A stretch of DNA of 39,402 bases, taken from contig JAFUMW010000078.1 in NCBI GenBank assembly GCA_017482465.1, forward strand, positions 1 through 39,402, given 5' to 3'. The first letter of the stretch is position 1; each line of letters starts with the position of its first letter. Positions 1 through 8,230 of this stretch are shown here, one piece after another. A model generated the notes under the pieces. It was not told the origin of the DNA. It saw only the letters and a program-made list of their open reading frames with translations, and did no database searches. The translations under genes and the position numbers were made by a program. The stretch is from Clostridia bacterium. Its GTDB lineage: Bacteria > Bacillota > Clostridia > Oscillospirales > CAG-272.

Positions 1-2
1 AC

Positions 3-1754
3 ACACGTTCAAGCATTTTTAACGGTCTTAGTGCTCAAATGCTCAGGTATCGTAAATTTGTCGGAAAGCCTTCGGTTATGGAGGGAGTGGCGACCGAATG
101 GTACGTTATAGGGAAACATACTTTTTGTTCATTTACTGATGCATATACACGACATGACAGTGAACACTATCATATGCGACGCCGTAACGAAAAAAATGCT
201 CAGGGAATACTTTGCTGTGTACCGGGAGAACTTGGCGGTATCGGACAACATGGTTTATACATTTCAAACGGTGAAAAATACGATTTTGCAATTGTAGCAA
301 AATGTGTTGAAGATGTTTTAATTACGGTATCACTCACTGACAGAAGCGGCAATATAGTTTATGATAAGAAAGAAATAAATATAAAATCCGGCGAAGAATA
401 TACACGTTACACAGCAAAATTAATACCATTTGCTGATGATTATGATGCTGACATAAGAATATCTTTTGATAGAAATGTATGTGTATGTGTCGGCTGTGTT
501 TCGCTTATGAATGAAAAAAATTTTCGTGGCATGAGATTAGATGTCATTGAAGGAATGAAGGAATTAGGGATTTCTGTACTTCGTTGGCCGGGAGGTAATT
601 TTGCAGGGGAGTATTGTTGGTTTGACGGGCTTTTGGATGTTGATGAGCGTGCACCGTTTGCTTCTTATCTTCATCTTGAAACACAGGGTCATACACTCGG
701 ATACGATTTTCATGAAATAAATACCGATGATTTTATTGAACTTTGTCGTCTTATCGGGGCAGAGCCTTTTATAACGATAAATCTTGCATGGAATTCACCG
801 GAGGAAAATGCAGCTTGGGTTGAATACTGTAATGGAGATGTAAATACAAAATATGGCAAGATCAGAGCTTTGAGAGGACATCCGGAGCCGTATAATGTTA
901 GTTTGTGGTCGCTTGGCAACGAAATGGGTTATGGTCATATGGAGGGCGATAACAGTATTTTGGGTTATACGCGGCTTGCGCGTGAAAATGCTCAAAAAAT
1001 GCTTGAGGTATGCCCGGAGCTTGAGCTGTGTTGTTCAGGCGTATATCCCGACAAGGAGTGGATAGAACAATCGGCAAAGCCGCTTTCAGGAATTGCAAAG
1101 TATGTGTCGTTACATCATTATACGTATCAACCGAATTATGTGAATCTTACACAATTAAGAAAAGAATATGAGGGGTGTATTGCTGATGTGGCAAACGCCC
1201 GAAAAAAGGTACGTGAAATGCACTCTTCACTTGGTGACCGACTTCAAATATCTTTTGATGAATGGAATTTATGGTACGGTTGGTTCAGACCCTCGACTGT
1301 CGTTGACGGCATTTACACAGGTATGTTTATGACAATGCTGATCTCAGAATCTCTTGAAAACGGTATTGGAATGGCGTGTCAGTTTGAGGCAGTCAATGAG
1401 AGTGCAATAAAAGTAATGCCTGACAAGGTGGAACTTAGTGCAACAGGACAGGCGATAGCACTTTTTAAGAATCATATCGACGGAAGATTGAAATATGCCG
1501 ATGATTATGTTATTGCAACCGAAAAGAATGGCTATATTACTGTAACCGTAGTGAATCCTTTATTTGATGAGAAAAAAACGTACTTTTTTAATTGTGAGTA
1601 TGTACCAACAGAGACGATATTGTACGAGGGAATAAGCTTGCTTCCGCATTCGCACTTTGAACTATCAGATTTGGAAATCGTATGTGAAAACGGGTGGCGA
1701 AAACTTGAAGTACCGGCACATAGCATGGTGAAAATAAAGTTTAAAAAACAATAA
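3..1754 (+). CDS. GH51 alpha-L-arabinofuranosidase, 5' end outside window
   Basis: Retaining glycosidase of family GH51, which removes L-arabinofuranosyl groups from arabinoxylan or arabinan oligosaccharides, usually in the cytoplasm. Seen: an RWPGGNF motif, the acid/base motif SLGNEMG (Glu at codon 295 counted from the ATG at 39) and the nucleophile motif SFDEWNLWY (Glu at codon 408), then a C-terminal beta-sandwich ending near 1754. The first ATG is at 39, but the frame is open to the window edge and the residues before it (GLSAQMLRYRKFVG around the ATG) fit the conserved GH51 N-terminal stretch. The Met at 39 is therefore probably internal, and the true start lies upstream of base 1. No signal peptide can be judged. 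Family is secure; substrate is inferred. Confidence 0.9.
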   Translation, partial: TRSSIFNGLSAQMLRYRKFVGKPSVMEGVATEWYVIGKHTFCSFTDAYTRHDSEHYHMRRRNEKNAQGILCCVPGELGGIGQHGLYISNGEKYDFAIVAKCVEDVLITVSLTDRSGNIVYDKKEINIKSGEEYTRYTAKLIPFADDYDADIRISFDRNVCVCVGCVSLMNEKNFRGMRLDVIEGMKELGISVLRWPGGNFAGEYCWFDGLLDVDERAPFASYLHLETQGHTLGYDFHEINTDDFIELCRLIGAEPFITINLAWNSPEENAAWVEYCNGDVNTKYGKIRALRGHPEPYNVSLWSLGNEMGYGHMEGDNSILGYTRLARENAQKMLEVCPELELCCSGVYPDKEWIEQSAKPLSGIAKYVSLHHYTYQPNYVNLTQLRKEYEGCIADVANARKKVREMHSSLGDRLQISFDEWNLWYGWFRPSTVVDGIYTGMFMTMLISESLENGIGMACQFEAVNESAIKVMPDKVELSATGQAIALFKNHIDGRLKYADDYVIATEKNGYITVTVVNPLFDEKKTYFFNCEYVPTETILYEGISLLPHSHFELSDLEIVCENGWRKLEVPAHSMVKIKFKKQ

Positions 1755-1791
1755 TTGTTACCACCGAGACAGTTGATCTTAATGTCAGAAC

Positions 1792-1820
1792 TTGCAAAAA
1801 AGATTAAAATGTAGTATCAT
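1792..1820 (+). promoter_or_regulatory. Sigma-A-type promoter for gpsA
   Basis: TTGCAA (1792-1797), a 17-bp spacer, then TATCAT (1815-1820). The start codon of gpsA is 48 bp downstream. Read from sequence only. Confidence 0.6.
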
Positions 1821-1867
1821 GTATTAAGAACACATTCTGAAACATTAATGATTAGGGGTAAATTTTG

Positions 1868-2866
1868 ATGAAAATAACTGTTCTTGGTACGGGAACGTGG
1901 GGGACTGCGCTTGCACAGGTGCTTTCCGACAACGGTAATGATGTTGTAATGTACGGAATTGATAAGGGTGAGATCGACGATATCAACGCCCACAGAAATA
2001 CAAAATATTTTGATGACGTTGTTCTTCCCGAGAGCATCACTGCGACAGATGATCTTGAATCGGCGCTTTGCGGCGCAGAGCTGATGCTTGTTGCCGTACC
2101 GACGAAGTTTGTCGCGTCGGTGCTGATGCAAACGCGTCCGTATATAAATGAGAGCATAATCGTCGTGAATGCAAGCAAGGGCTTTGATCCAAACACCAAC
2201 AACCGTATGACCGACACGATAAGACGTGTTATAGGCGATATTATAAAAACGCCTGTCGTATCCGTGATCGGTCCGAGCCATGCCGAGGAGGTCATTTTAA
2301 GAAGGCTTACCTCGATCTGTGCTGTCTCGGTCGACGAAGCGGCGGCAAGGCATGTACAGCAGATATTTTCAAACAGCTATATGCGCTTGTATGTCAATAC
2401 CGACGAGATCGGCGCGGAGTACAGCTCTGCTATGAAAAACGTGATAGCGCTTGCTTCGGGAATGCTTGTGGGGCTGGGCTACGGTGACAATGCCAAGGCG
2501 GCGCTTGTAACGCGCGGTCTTGCCGAGATGGCAAGATACGCCTCTGCGAAGGGCGGACGCGCACAAACGCTTGTAGGACTTACGGGAGTGGGGGATCTTG
2601 TGGTTACCTGCTTCAGCGTGCATTCGCGTAATTATCAGGCAGGGCTTTACATCGGTAAGCATGACAGCGTTGAAGAGTTTTTTAAGGAAAACAAGAAAAC
2701 GGTCGAGGGAATATACTCCTGCAAGGTCGTGTATGAGGATTTGCAAAGCTACGATTTTGAAATGCCGATAACGCGTGAGCTTTATAAGATATTATTCGAG
2801 GGCAAGCGCCCGTCACAGGCGCTTGTAGATATTATGGAGCGTCCGCTCAAGGACGAGAGAAAATGA
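1868..2866 (+). CDS. gpsA: Glycerol-3-phosphate dehydrogenase [NAD(P)+]
   Basis: Reduces dihydroxyacetone phosphate to sn-glycerol 3-phosphate in the cytosol, supplying the backbone for membrane phospholipids and lipoteichoic acid. Seen: N-terminal Rossmann motif GTGTWGTALAQVL, the GPSHAEEV signature, the catalytic Lys190 in KNVIALASGM, and the C-terminal signature GLTGVGDLVVTCFSVHSRN. The length of 332 residues is normal for the family. I chose the ATG at 1868 over the in-frame TTG at 1865 because an AGGGG box lies about 10 bases upstream. It has its own promoter and is followed by a strong hairpin terminator, so it is probably monocistronic. Its position between glycosidase genes looks incidental. 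Confidence 0.96.
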   Translation: MKITVLGTGTWGTALAQVLSDNGNDVVMYGIDKGEIDDINAHRNTKYFDDVVLPESITATDDLESALCGAELMLVAVPTKFVASVLMQTRPYINESIIVVNASKGFDPNTNNRMTDTIRRVIGDIIKTPVVSVIGPSHAEEVILRRLTSICAVSVDEAAARHVQQIFSNSYMRLYVNTDEIGAEYSSAMKNVIALASGMLVGLGYGDNAKAALVTRGLAEMARYASAKGGRAQTLVGLTGVGDLVVTCFSVHSRNYQAGLYIGKHDSVEEFFKENKKTVEGIYSCKVVYEDLQSYDFEMPITRELYKILFEGKRPSQALVDIMERPLKDERK

Positions 2867-2893
2867 AAAAAACAGGCGTATGCCTGTTTTTTT
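2866..2893. terminator. Bidirectional intrinsic terminator between gpsA and AraC gene
   Basis: The arms ACAGGC (2872-2877) and GCCTGT (2882-2887) surround a 4-base loop and are flanked by an A-run before and a T-run after. It can therefore end the convergent gpsA and AraC transcripts. Confidence 0.85.
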
Positions 2894-2895
2894 CA

Positions 2896-3729
2896 CTAAT
2901 GAAGCTTTCTGTATGCTGCGGGGGAGATTCCTTCATGCTTTTTGAACGATCTGATAAATGATGAGGTATCTGAAAAGCCGCACTCGCTTGCGATACATTC
3001 TATGGTTTTAGACGTAGTACAAAGCATGCGCTTTGAGGCGCTCATCCTGTAATTTAATATATAATTGTATGGTGAAAATCCTGTCATACGCCGGAATTCT
3101 GTAGAAAAATGACATCGGCTCATATGTACCGTTTCGGCAAGCTCTGATACGCTCAGATTTCTGTCATAATTCGTTGAAATATAAGTAAACACTTCGCGTA
3201 GCCACATGCGCTCGGATGCCTCGTACAGCTTTTTGCGGTTTTCGTGTATTAGCTCGGTAAGCAGGCGGTATATGAGCTGTGAGCAAAGTTCCTCGGCGTC
3301 AGACTCGTCGGTCAGCTTCAGTACGTTATCAAAATCCTTCTCAAGATTGGGATTGCATGGAATGACACAGGTATGATGAAGCTTGCATATGAGGTCAAAA
3401 TATGCATTTGCCGATATGCCGTTGAAATGAATATATTTGAATTCGAAGCGGTCCTCGTTCGGGTAATACTCATGCGGCTTTTCACAGTCAATAAGCATTA
3501 CCGTATCAGGCTTCAGCGTGTAGCTTTGGTTTTGATATAAAAGTGTGCCCGAGCCGCTTACTGTATACAAAAGAAGATAGCTTTCGAGCTTGCTTCGACG
3601 TATATGAAAGTCGCTTTTGCATATAACATGTCCCGTCCATTGTACGTAATAGTAAAGCTTTTCGGCGATAGCGGACGGCACGTGAATGATATTAATTTTC
3701 TTGTGACAGCTTTCCTTCAGTATATTCAT
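2896..3729 (-). CDS. AraC-family transcriptional regulator with cupin-like sensor domain
   Basis: Predicted sugar-responsive regulator of the divergent glycosidase unit. Seen: an N-terminal cupin-like beta-barrel (first half, including the IDCEKPHEYYP stretch typical of AraC sensor domains), then a C-terminal double helix-turn-helix in the last 100 residues, with MSRCHFSTEFRRMTGFSPYNY and the closing signature IASECGFSDTSSFIRSFKKHEGISPAAYR. I chose the ATG at 3729 (277 residues) over the TTG at 3744 because AGGA lies 7 bases upstream of the ATG. The gene faces away from the beta-propeller glycosidase across a gap holding four AACAAATTG-like boxes, so autoregulation and control of 3848-6183 are likely. 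The inducer is unknown. Confidence 0.92.
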   Translation of the reverse strand: MNILKESCHKKINIIHVPSAIAEKLYYYVQWTGHVICKSDFHIRRSKLESYLLLYTVSGSGTLLYQNQSYTLKPDTVMLIDCEKPHEYYPNEDRFEFKYIHFNGISANAYFDLICKLHHTCVIPCNPNLEKDFDNVLKLTDESDAEELCSQLIYRLLTELIHENRKKLYEASERMWLREVFTYISTNYDRNLSVSELAETVHMSRCHFSTEFRRMTGFSPYNYILNYRMSASKRMLCTTSKTIECIASECGFSDTSSFIRSFKKHEGISPAAYRKLH

Positions 3730-3739
3730 TGATTTTCCT

Positions 3740-3824
3740 AACAAATTGTATATTTTTCAGAACAAATTGCTATATATTTGCGAATTTGTTTGTGATATGA
3801 TTATAATGCGTATTAAACAAATTG
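3740..3824. promoter_or_regulatory. Phased AACAAATTG boxes, probable AraC regulator operators
   Basis: AACAAATTG occurs at 3740-3748, 3761-3769 and 3816-3824. A reverse-oriented near copy (GAATTTGTT) lies at 3782-3790. The first three copies start exactly 21 bp apart, two turns of B-DNA, so they lie on one face of the helix. AraC-family proteins bind such spaced half-sites. Binding by the adjacent regulator is inference. Confidence 0.6.
3778..3807 (+). promoter_or_regulatory. Promoter for the beta-propeller/MGH1 glycosidase unit
   Basis: TTGCGA (3778-3783), an 18-bp spacer and a perfect TATAAT (3802-3807). The -35 region overlaps the reverse-oriented regulator box at 3782-3790, and one more box lies just downstream of the -10. 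This layout suits regulated transcription. Confidence 0.55.
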
Positions 3825-3847
3825 TCAATATATAATGGAGGATGTCG

Positions 3848-4726
3848 GTGAGAAATTTTGAAAAATATGCAAATCGCCCGGTTTTCGGAGATGAAAAAAC
3901 GGGGACTGTGTTTGATGCGTACGTATGGATCGACAACGGGAAATACAGAATGGATTTTTCATGGCGTACTCAAAAGGCATGTGCTGTGAGCTTTAGCGAC
4001 GACGGTATTCACTGGTGCGCACCGCAGCTCACACTTGAAAGTAATCCTTTAAGCGGTTGGGAAGAGAGAATAAACCGCAACTGTGTGATAAAGCTTGACG
4101 GTATATACAAAATGTGGTATACCGGTCAGGCTCGCGGACACAGCTATATCGGATATGCCGAGAGCAAGGACGGTATCAGATTTGAAAGAAAAAGCCGTGA
4201 GCCGATACTTTTTCCCGAATATCCGTGGGAAAATGCGTCGGTGATGAATCCTTGCGTTATCTATGATAACGGCGAGTACAGAATGTGGTATTCTGCCGGC
4301 GAAACGTATGAGCCAAACGTGCTTGCTTACGCGACGAGCAGCGACGGGACAAATTGGCGCAAGGTACGCTTTAACCCTATATTTGTTTGTGATGAGAGCA
4401 ATTATTACGAGCAGCAGCGTATAGGAGGATGCCAGGTTATCAGGGACAAAAATTGGGGATATCTCATGTTCTATATAGGATACGAGAATATCGACACAGC
4501 GCGTATCTGTCTTGCACGTTCGGATAACGGTGTTACCGGTTGGATAAAATCCAAGCTTAATCCGATAATCTCCCCGGATACCGGCGCATGGGACTCGGAC
4601 GCTTGCTATAAGCCGACGGCACTTTACAACGAAAAAGAGGATAAATGGATGCTTTGGTATAACGGGCGGCGAGAAAACCGTGAATATATCGGTTATGCGG
4701 AATTTATGGGTAACGGTTTGTTTTGA
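3848..4726 (+). CDS. Five-bladed beta-propeller glycoside hydrolase-like protein (GH43/GH32/GH130 type)
   Basis: A cytoplasmic protein built of repeating beta-propeller blades, each with a motif of the type YIGYAESKDGIRFER or YATSSDGTNWRKV, as in the GH32/43/62/68/130 superfold. Such enzymes cleave or phosphorolyse arabino-, xylo-, fructo- or manno-oligosaccharides. I cannot place it in one family by eye. There is no signal peptide. The start is probably the GTG at 3848: GGAGG at 3837-3841 is directly adjacent to the in-frame ATG at 3842 (zero spacing) but 6 bases from the GTG, an ideal distance. It is followed by the MGH1-like gene after 11 bases, so the two are co-transcribed and probably attack the same oligosaccharide. 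Confidence 0.75.
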   Translation: MRNFEKYANRPVFGDEKTGTVFDAYVWIDNGKYRMDFSWRTQKACAVSFSDDGIHWCAPQLTLESNPLSGWEERINRNCVIKLDGIYKMWYTGQARGHSYIGYAESKDGIRFERKSREPILFPEYPWENASVMNPCVIYDNGEYRMWYSAGETYEPNVLAYATSSDGTNWRKVRFNPIFVCDESNYYEQQRIGGCQVIRDKNWGYLMFYIGYENIDTARICLARSDNGVTGWIKSKLNPIISPDTGAWDSDACYKPTALYNEKEDKWMLWYNGRRENREYIGYAEFMGNGLF

Positions 4727-4737
4727 AAGGAGCAGAT

Positions 4738-6183
4738 ATGGACATCATAAAAAAATATGTGGACAGCTTCAATGCAGACGACGAGCAGATATACGCAAAC
4801 CTTGTTGACAACGAGCACGCTTATGAGTGGATGAAGGAGGAGATACCTGTATTTGAGTGTCCCGATAAGGATATCGAACGGGCGTATTATTTCAGATGGT
4901 GGACCTTTCGTAAGCATCTTAAGCTTACCGAGGATGGATATGTGTTTACCGAATTTTTGCCTAAAGTCGGGTGGAGCGGTAAGCATAATACGATAAACGC
5001 CGCTGTCGGTCACCATATTTACGAGGGACGCTGGTTGAAAAATTCGGGAAAGTATCTCGGTGATTATATCAGATTTTTCTTGAGCGAAAAAGAACAGTCG
5101 CATAAATACAGCGCATGGATGATATACGCCGCTCTGCAAATGTGTAAAATAACGGGTAACTATGATCTTGGAGATGACTTTCTTTCAAAGATCTGCGAAT
5201 ACTACGATTATTGGGAAGAAACGCACGGGGCAGACAGGGATAAATTCTGGTCGTATGATGGTCGCGATGCGATGGAGTTCTCGATAAGCGGTACATTGCC
5301 CAATAAGGTAAGCCGTAAGGGTATCCGTCCCACGCTTAATTCGTATATGTGTGCCGACGCGTATGCTATAGCAGAGTTTGCGCGTATGGCGGGAAAGAAT
5401 GATATAGCGCAAAAGTACACTGAAAAATATGAAGCGCTGAAAAGCATGATAAACTCCAAGCTGTGGGAAAACGGATTTTACCGCGCGTTTCATTATTTTG
5501 ACGGCGAGGATATCGGCAAGCTGTTTGAAGCGCACAAAAATGAAAGTCCGCGTGAGCTGATAGGATATATTCCGTGGATGTTTTCCATTCCGCCTGTCGG
5601 ACGTGAGAGTGTGTTTGATCTGCTTATTGATGAAAATTCATTTCATTCAAAATACGGACTGATGAGTGCAGAGCGCTCTCACGAAAGATTTTTATACGAG
5701 GTCAATCACGAGTGCCTGTGGAACGGATATGTGTGGCCGTATGCAACGTCACAAACACTGACAGCGATGTATAACATGATAAGGGAATACCCGGATACGG
5801 AAAAATATAAGGATATGTACTGCAGGCTGTTAAGACAGTATGCTTGCTCTCACACTCTTACAAAAGAGGACGGAAGAGTTGTCTCATGGATAGATGAGGT
5901 GCGCCATCCCTTGCGCGATGAGTGGTCGAGCCGAAGCATACTGCGTGATGACGGTTGGAAGCCCGGCAGAGGCGGATATGAGCGCGGTAAGGATTATAAT
6001 CACTCTACATTCTGTGATCTTGTAATATCGGGTATTGTCGGAGTGCACGGTGATAATGAATTGAAGCTTTCTCCTAATATTCCGAGCGATTGGGAGTGGT
6101 TTAAGCTTTCAAATCTTCATTTTAACGGCGGTGTATACACGATAGAATATAACAAGGCAAACGGTATAACCGTAAACGCATAA
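4738..6183 (+). CDS. MGH1-like (alpha/alpha)6-barrel glycoside hydrolase (GH63/GH37-like)
   Basis: A 481-residue protein of the six-hairpin glycosidase superfamily related to mannosylglycerate hydrolase and the GH63 catalytic domain. Seen: alternating helical pairs, the conserved CLWNGYVWPYATSQTLTAM segment near residues 325-345, and a C-terminal EWSSRS...RGGYERGKDYNHSTFCDLVI segment typical of these barrels. There is no signal peptide, so it is cytoplasmic. I chose the ATG at 4738 because AAAGGAG lies 6 bases before it; the earlier in-frame TTG at 4723 overlaps the upstream gene's stop and has no ribosome binding site. It is the second gene of the AraC-flanked unit. Specificity cannot be read from the sequence; an alpha-linked oligosaccharide substrate is plausible. 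Confidence 0.8.
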   Translation: MDIIKKYVDSFNADDEQIYANLVDNEHAYEWMKEEIPVFECPDKDIERAYYFRWWTFRKHLKLTEDGYVFTEFLPKVGWSGKHNTINAAVGHHIYEGRWLKNSGKYLGDYIRFFLSEKEQSHKYSAWMIYAALQMCKITGNYDLGDDFLSKICEYYDYWEETHGADRDKFWSYDGRDAMEFSISGTLPNKVSRKGIRPTLNSYMCADAYAIAEFARMAGKNDIAQKYTEKYEALKSMINSKLWENGFYRAFHYFDGEDIGKLFEAHKNESPRELIGYIPWMFSIPPVGRESVFDLLIDENSFHSKYGLMSAERSHERFLYEVNHECLWNGYVWPYATSQTLTAMYNMIREYPDTEKYKDMYCRLLRQYACSHTLTKEDGRVVSWIDEVRHPLRDEWSSRSILRDDGWKPGRGGYERGKDYNHSTFCDLVISGIVGVHGDNELKLSPNIPSDWEWFKLSNLHFNGGVYTIEYNKANGITVNA

Positions 6184-6189
6184 AACATG

Positions 6190-6226
6190 ATCGGGCGGAG
6201 CATATTTTCGCCCGATTATTTAGTTT
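6190..6226 (+). terminator. Putative intrinsic terminator after the glycosidase unit
   Basis: Arms ATCGGGCG (6190-6197) and CGCCCGAT (6209-6216) with an 11-base loop, followed by a T-rich tract that is interrupted rather than continuous. Confidence 0.65.
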
Positions 6227-6315
6227 TTAAAATATGTGAGTGTTTTTTACATTATTGTTGTACAAAGAATGGCTTGATGAAAAAGTGACATTTTTGATGA
6301 CTTGTGCGTACACTG

Positions 6316-6344
6316 TTGAAATTTGCTTTGAAATATGTTATACT
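6316..6344 (+). promoter_or_regulatory. Sigma-A-type promoter of the surface acylation operon
   Basis: TTGAAA (6316-6321), a 17-bp spacer and TATACT (6339-6344). It lies 37 bp before the GTG start at 6381, supporting that start over ATG/GTG codons further upstream, which would lie before the promoter. Confidence 0.65.
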
Positions 6345-6380
6345 GTCATGGGTAACGTTTTTTATACAGGAGGTGGATAC

Positions 6381-7466
6381 GTGAGTGTACAGGCATCAAG
6401 TGATAATGCTTTGCCAAAGGAAAGGCTTCGACTTACAGAGCTTTCGTATCTGAACGTGCTGTTTACGCTTATGGTGATCTGCATACACATCATGTCAGAG
6501 CCGATAAGCACGCTTGACAAAAGCTCGCTTCAGTATTTTGCGGTCTTTGCGCCGTGGAAGCTGTTTCAGTTTGTAACGCAGGCGTTTGTATTCTTAAGCG
6601 GAGTCAAGCTTTTTATCAAAGCAGGTGACGGCATCGATGTCCGTAAGTTTTACATCGGCAGAATAAAGCGTGTGATTTTGCCGTACCTTGCGTGGGTGAT
6701 CGTGTACTACCTTTATTTTGTTGGTATCGGTTGGTACAGCTTTTCGCTTTCAGAGCTTTTACACTATATGATTTTCGGAGACCTCGCCTCGCACTTTTAT
6801 TTCGTAATAATAATATGTCAGTTTTACCTGCTGACTCCGTTATTTGCACGGATATTCAAAAGGTGCTCGCCGTGGATACTGTCTGTCTATGCGTTATTTA
6901 TCTCGCTTATATTCGGCGAGTTTTTACCGCAGATACTCGGTTTTATTTCACCGAAGCTTGCTTTTACATATAATGACAGACTGTTCACGACATATCTGTT
7001 TTATTTCGTGATAGGCGCAGCTGTGGGCACGAATTATAAAGAGGTCATCGACCGGCTCAGAAAAGCAAAGATAACGGTGTACTCGATGTTTATATTTTTT
7101 ACCGTGCTTAATCTGGTGCTTTCTTACCTTACTTACAGCGGAAAGGTATATATACATTGGATATACACGCTTCATTTTGCGTATTCGGTATCGGCGATCG
7201 CCGCGTTTTTGACCTTTGCCGCCGGATTCACCGTGAAGCGTCCGACACTGCCGAAGGCTGTAAAGCTTGCGGATGCATCAAGCTATATGCTTTATTTGTC
7301 CCATATCCTCATAATTTTCGCCGGCAGATACTTCATTATCGACCGCATTACAACAGATATAGGCGTGAGATTTGTTATCACTCTCGCAATTCTCGCGGTA
7401 TATACCGTTGTGTCGACCGCTGTATGGAGCTTTGTCAAGGCAAAAATGAGGCGCACGCGTAAATGA
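6381..7466 (+). CDS. Acyltransferase family 3 membrane protein
   Basis: An integral membrane acyltransferase of 361 residues with about ten predicted membrane segments. Proteins of this family move acetyl or other acyl groups onto cell-surface polysaccharides. Seen: the N-terminal ELSYLNVLFTLMVICIHI segment, where the family's conserved His lies in the first helix, and a fold-typical series of hydrophobic stretches ending in a basic tail (KAKMRRTRK). The start is the GTG at 6381 because a perfect AGGAGG (6368-6373) lies 7 bases before it and the promoter is immediately upstream; in-frame extension back to 6240 is not needed. It is followed after 65 bp by the DUF4358 lipoprotein and probably heads a four-gene operon. 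The acceptor polymer is unknown. Confidence 0.87.
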   Translation: MSVQASSDNALPKERLRLTELSYLNVLFTLMVICIHIMSEPISTLDKSSLQYFAVFAPWKLFQFVTQAFVFLSGVKLFIKAGDGIDVRKFYIGRIKRVILPYLAWVIVYYLYFVGIGWYSFSLSELLHYMIFGDLASHFYFVIIICQFYLLTPLFARIFKRCSPWILSVYALFISLIFGEFLPQILGFISPKLAFTYNDRLFTTYLFYFVIGAAVGTNYKEVIDRLRKAKITVYSMFIFFTVLNLVLSYLTYSGKVYIHWIYTLHFAYSVSAIAAFLTFAAGFTVKRPTLPKAVKLADASSYMLYLSHILIIFAGRYFIIDRITTDIGVRFVITLAILAVYTVVSTAVWSFVKAKMRRTRK

Positions 7467-7531
7467 ATATATTATCATGTACGCGGAAAAAATAAACAGA
7501 GTATCGCATACGCGATATCAGGAGGTAAATC

Positions 7532-8212
7532 ATGAAAAAATTATTTTCACTTTTACTCGCACTTTTAATGGTAACAACATGCTTCACAGGTTGCTTCGGC
7601 AAGAAAGATGATGTATCCGATGATTCGCAGTCGGTTTCCGACAGCGTTGTTGATGACACCGAGGATACCGGCGAAGAAGTTTCCGACAATACTGTAAACG
7701 AGGACAGCGCTAAGTACACTGTTGACATTGAGCTATCCGAAAGTAACCCCGATGCTGAAACAAACGATGTTGCTACCGCGGACATCGCGGCTGCTGTTAA
7801 GGAGCTTTTGGGTGAAAGCTATCTGCCTTCTATGCCCCTTGACAATGAATTCCTTGAGATGACTTACGGCGTAAAGCCCGAGTGGATCGACAATTTCTAT
7901 GCGGAAATGCCTATGATCGGCTTCCATCCGGACGTATTTATCGCGGTTAAGGCTGCTGAGGGCCAGGCAGACAATGTAGAAGCGGCACTTAACGATTATC
8001 TCGATTATTCAAAGGAAGGTGCTATCCAGTACCCCGCAAATCTTCCCAAGGTAAATGCCGCAAGAGTTTACAGACTTGGAAACTATGTATTCTATATCCT
8101 TCTTGCCGCAGTGCCTGAAGAATATATGGATAATGAAGAGGGCGCTTTTGACTTCAGCGTTGAAAGCAACCAGAACGTTGTAAACAAGATAAACGAGCTT
8201 CTCATAAAGTAA
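7532..8212 (+). CDS. DUF4358-type secreted lipoprotein
   Basis: A small lipoprotein of 226 residues. Seen: a signal peptide (MKKLFSLLLALLMVTTCFTGC) with a lipobox FTGC and Cys21 as the lipid-modified residue, an acidic Asp/Ser-rich spacer to about residue 65, and a globular C-terminal half with the segment MIGFHPDVFIAVKAAEGQADNVEAAL that matches my memory of DUF4358. Such proteins are frequently encoded next to MBOAT and DHHW genes in Clostridia, so it probably sits on the outer face of the membrane and assists surface polymer acylation. The start is fixed by AGGAGG 6 bases upstream. A 6-bp hairpin (7502-7517) lies just before the ribosome binding site. The molecular function is unknown. Confidence 0.8.
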   Translation: MKKLFSLLLALLMVTTCFTGCFGKKDDVSDDSQSVSDSVVDDTEDTGEEVSDNTVNEDSAKYTVDIELSESNPDAETNDVATADIAAAVKELLGESYLPSMPLDNEFLEMTYGVKPEWIDNFYAEMPMIGFHPDVFIAVKAAEGQADNVEAALNDYLDYSKEGAIQYPANLPKVNAARVYRLGNYVFYILLAAVPEEYMDNEEGAFDFSVESNQNVVNKINELLIK

Positions 8213-8230
8213 AATTAACGGAGTCGGAAA

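Noticed and set aside
1817..2295. Long open frames antisense to gpsA and similar antisense frames under most genes
   Set aside because: They mirror codon bias of the true genes, lack ribosome binding sites and show no recognisable domains.
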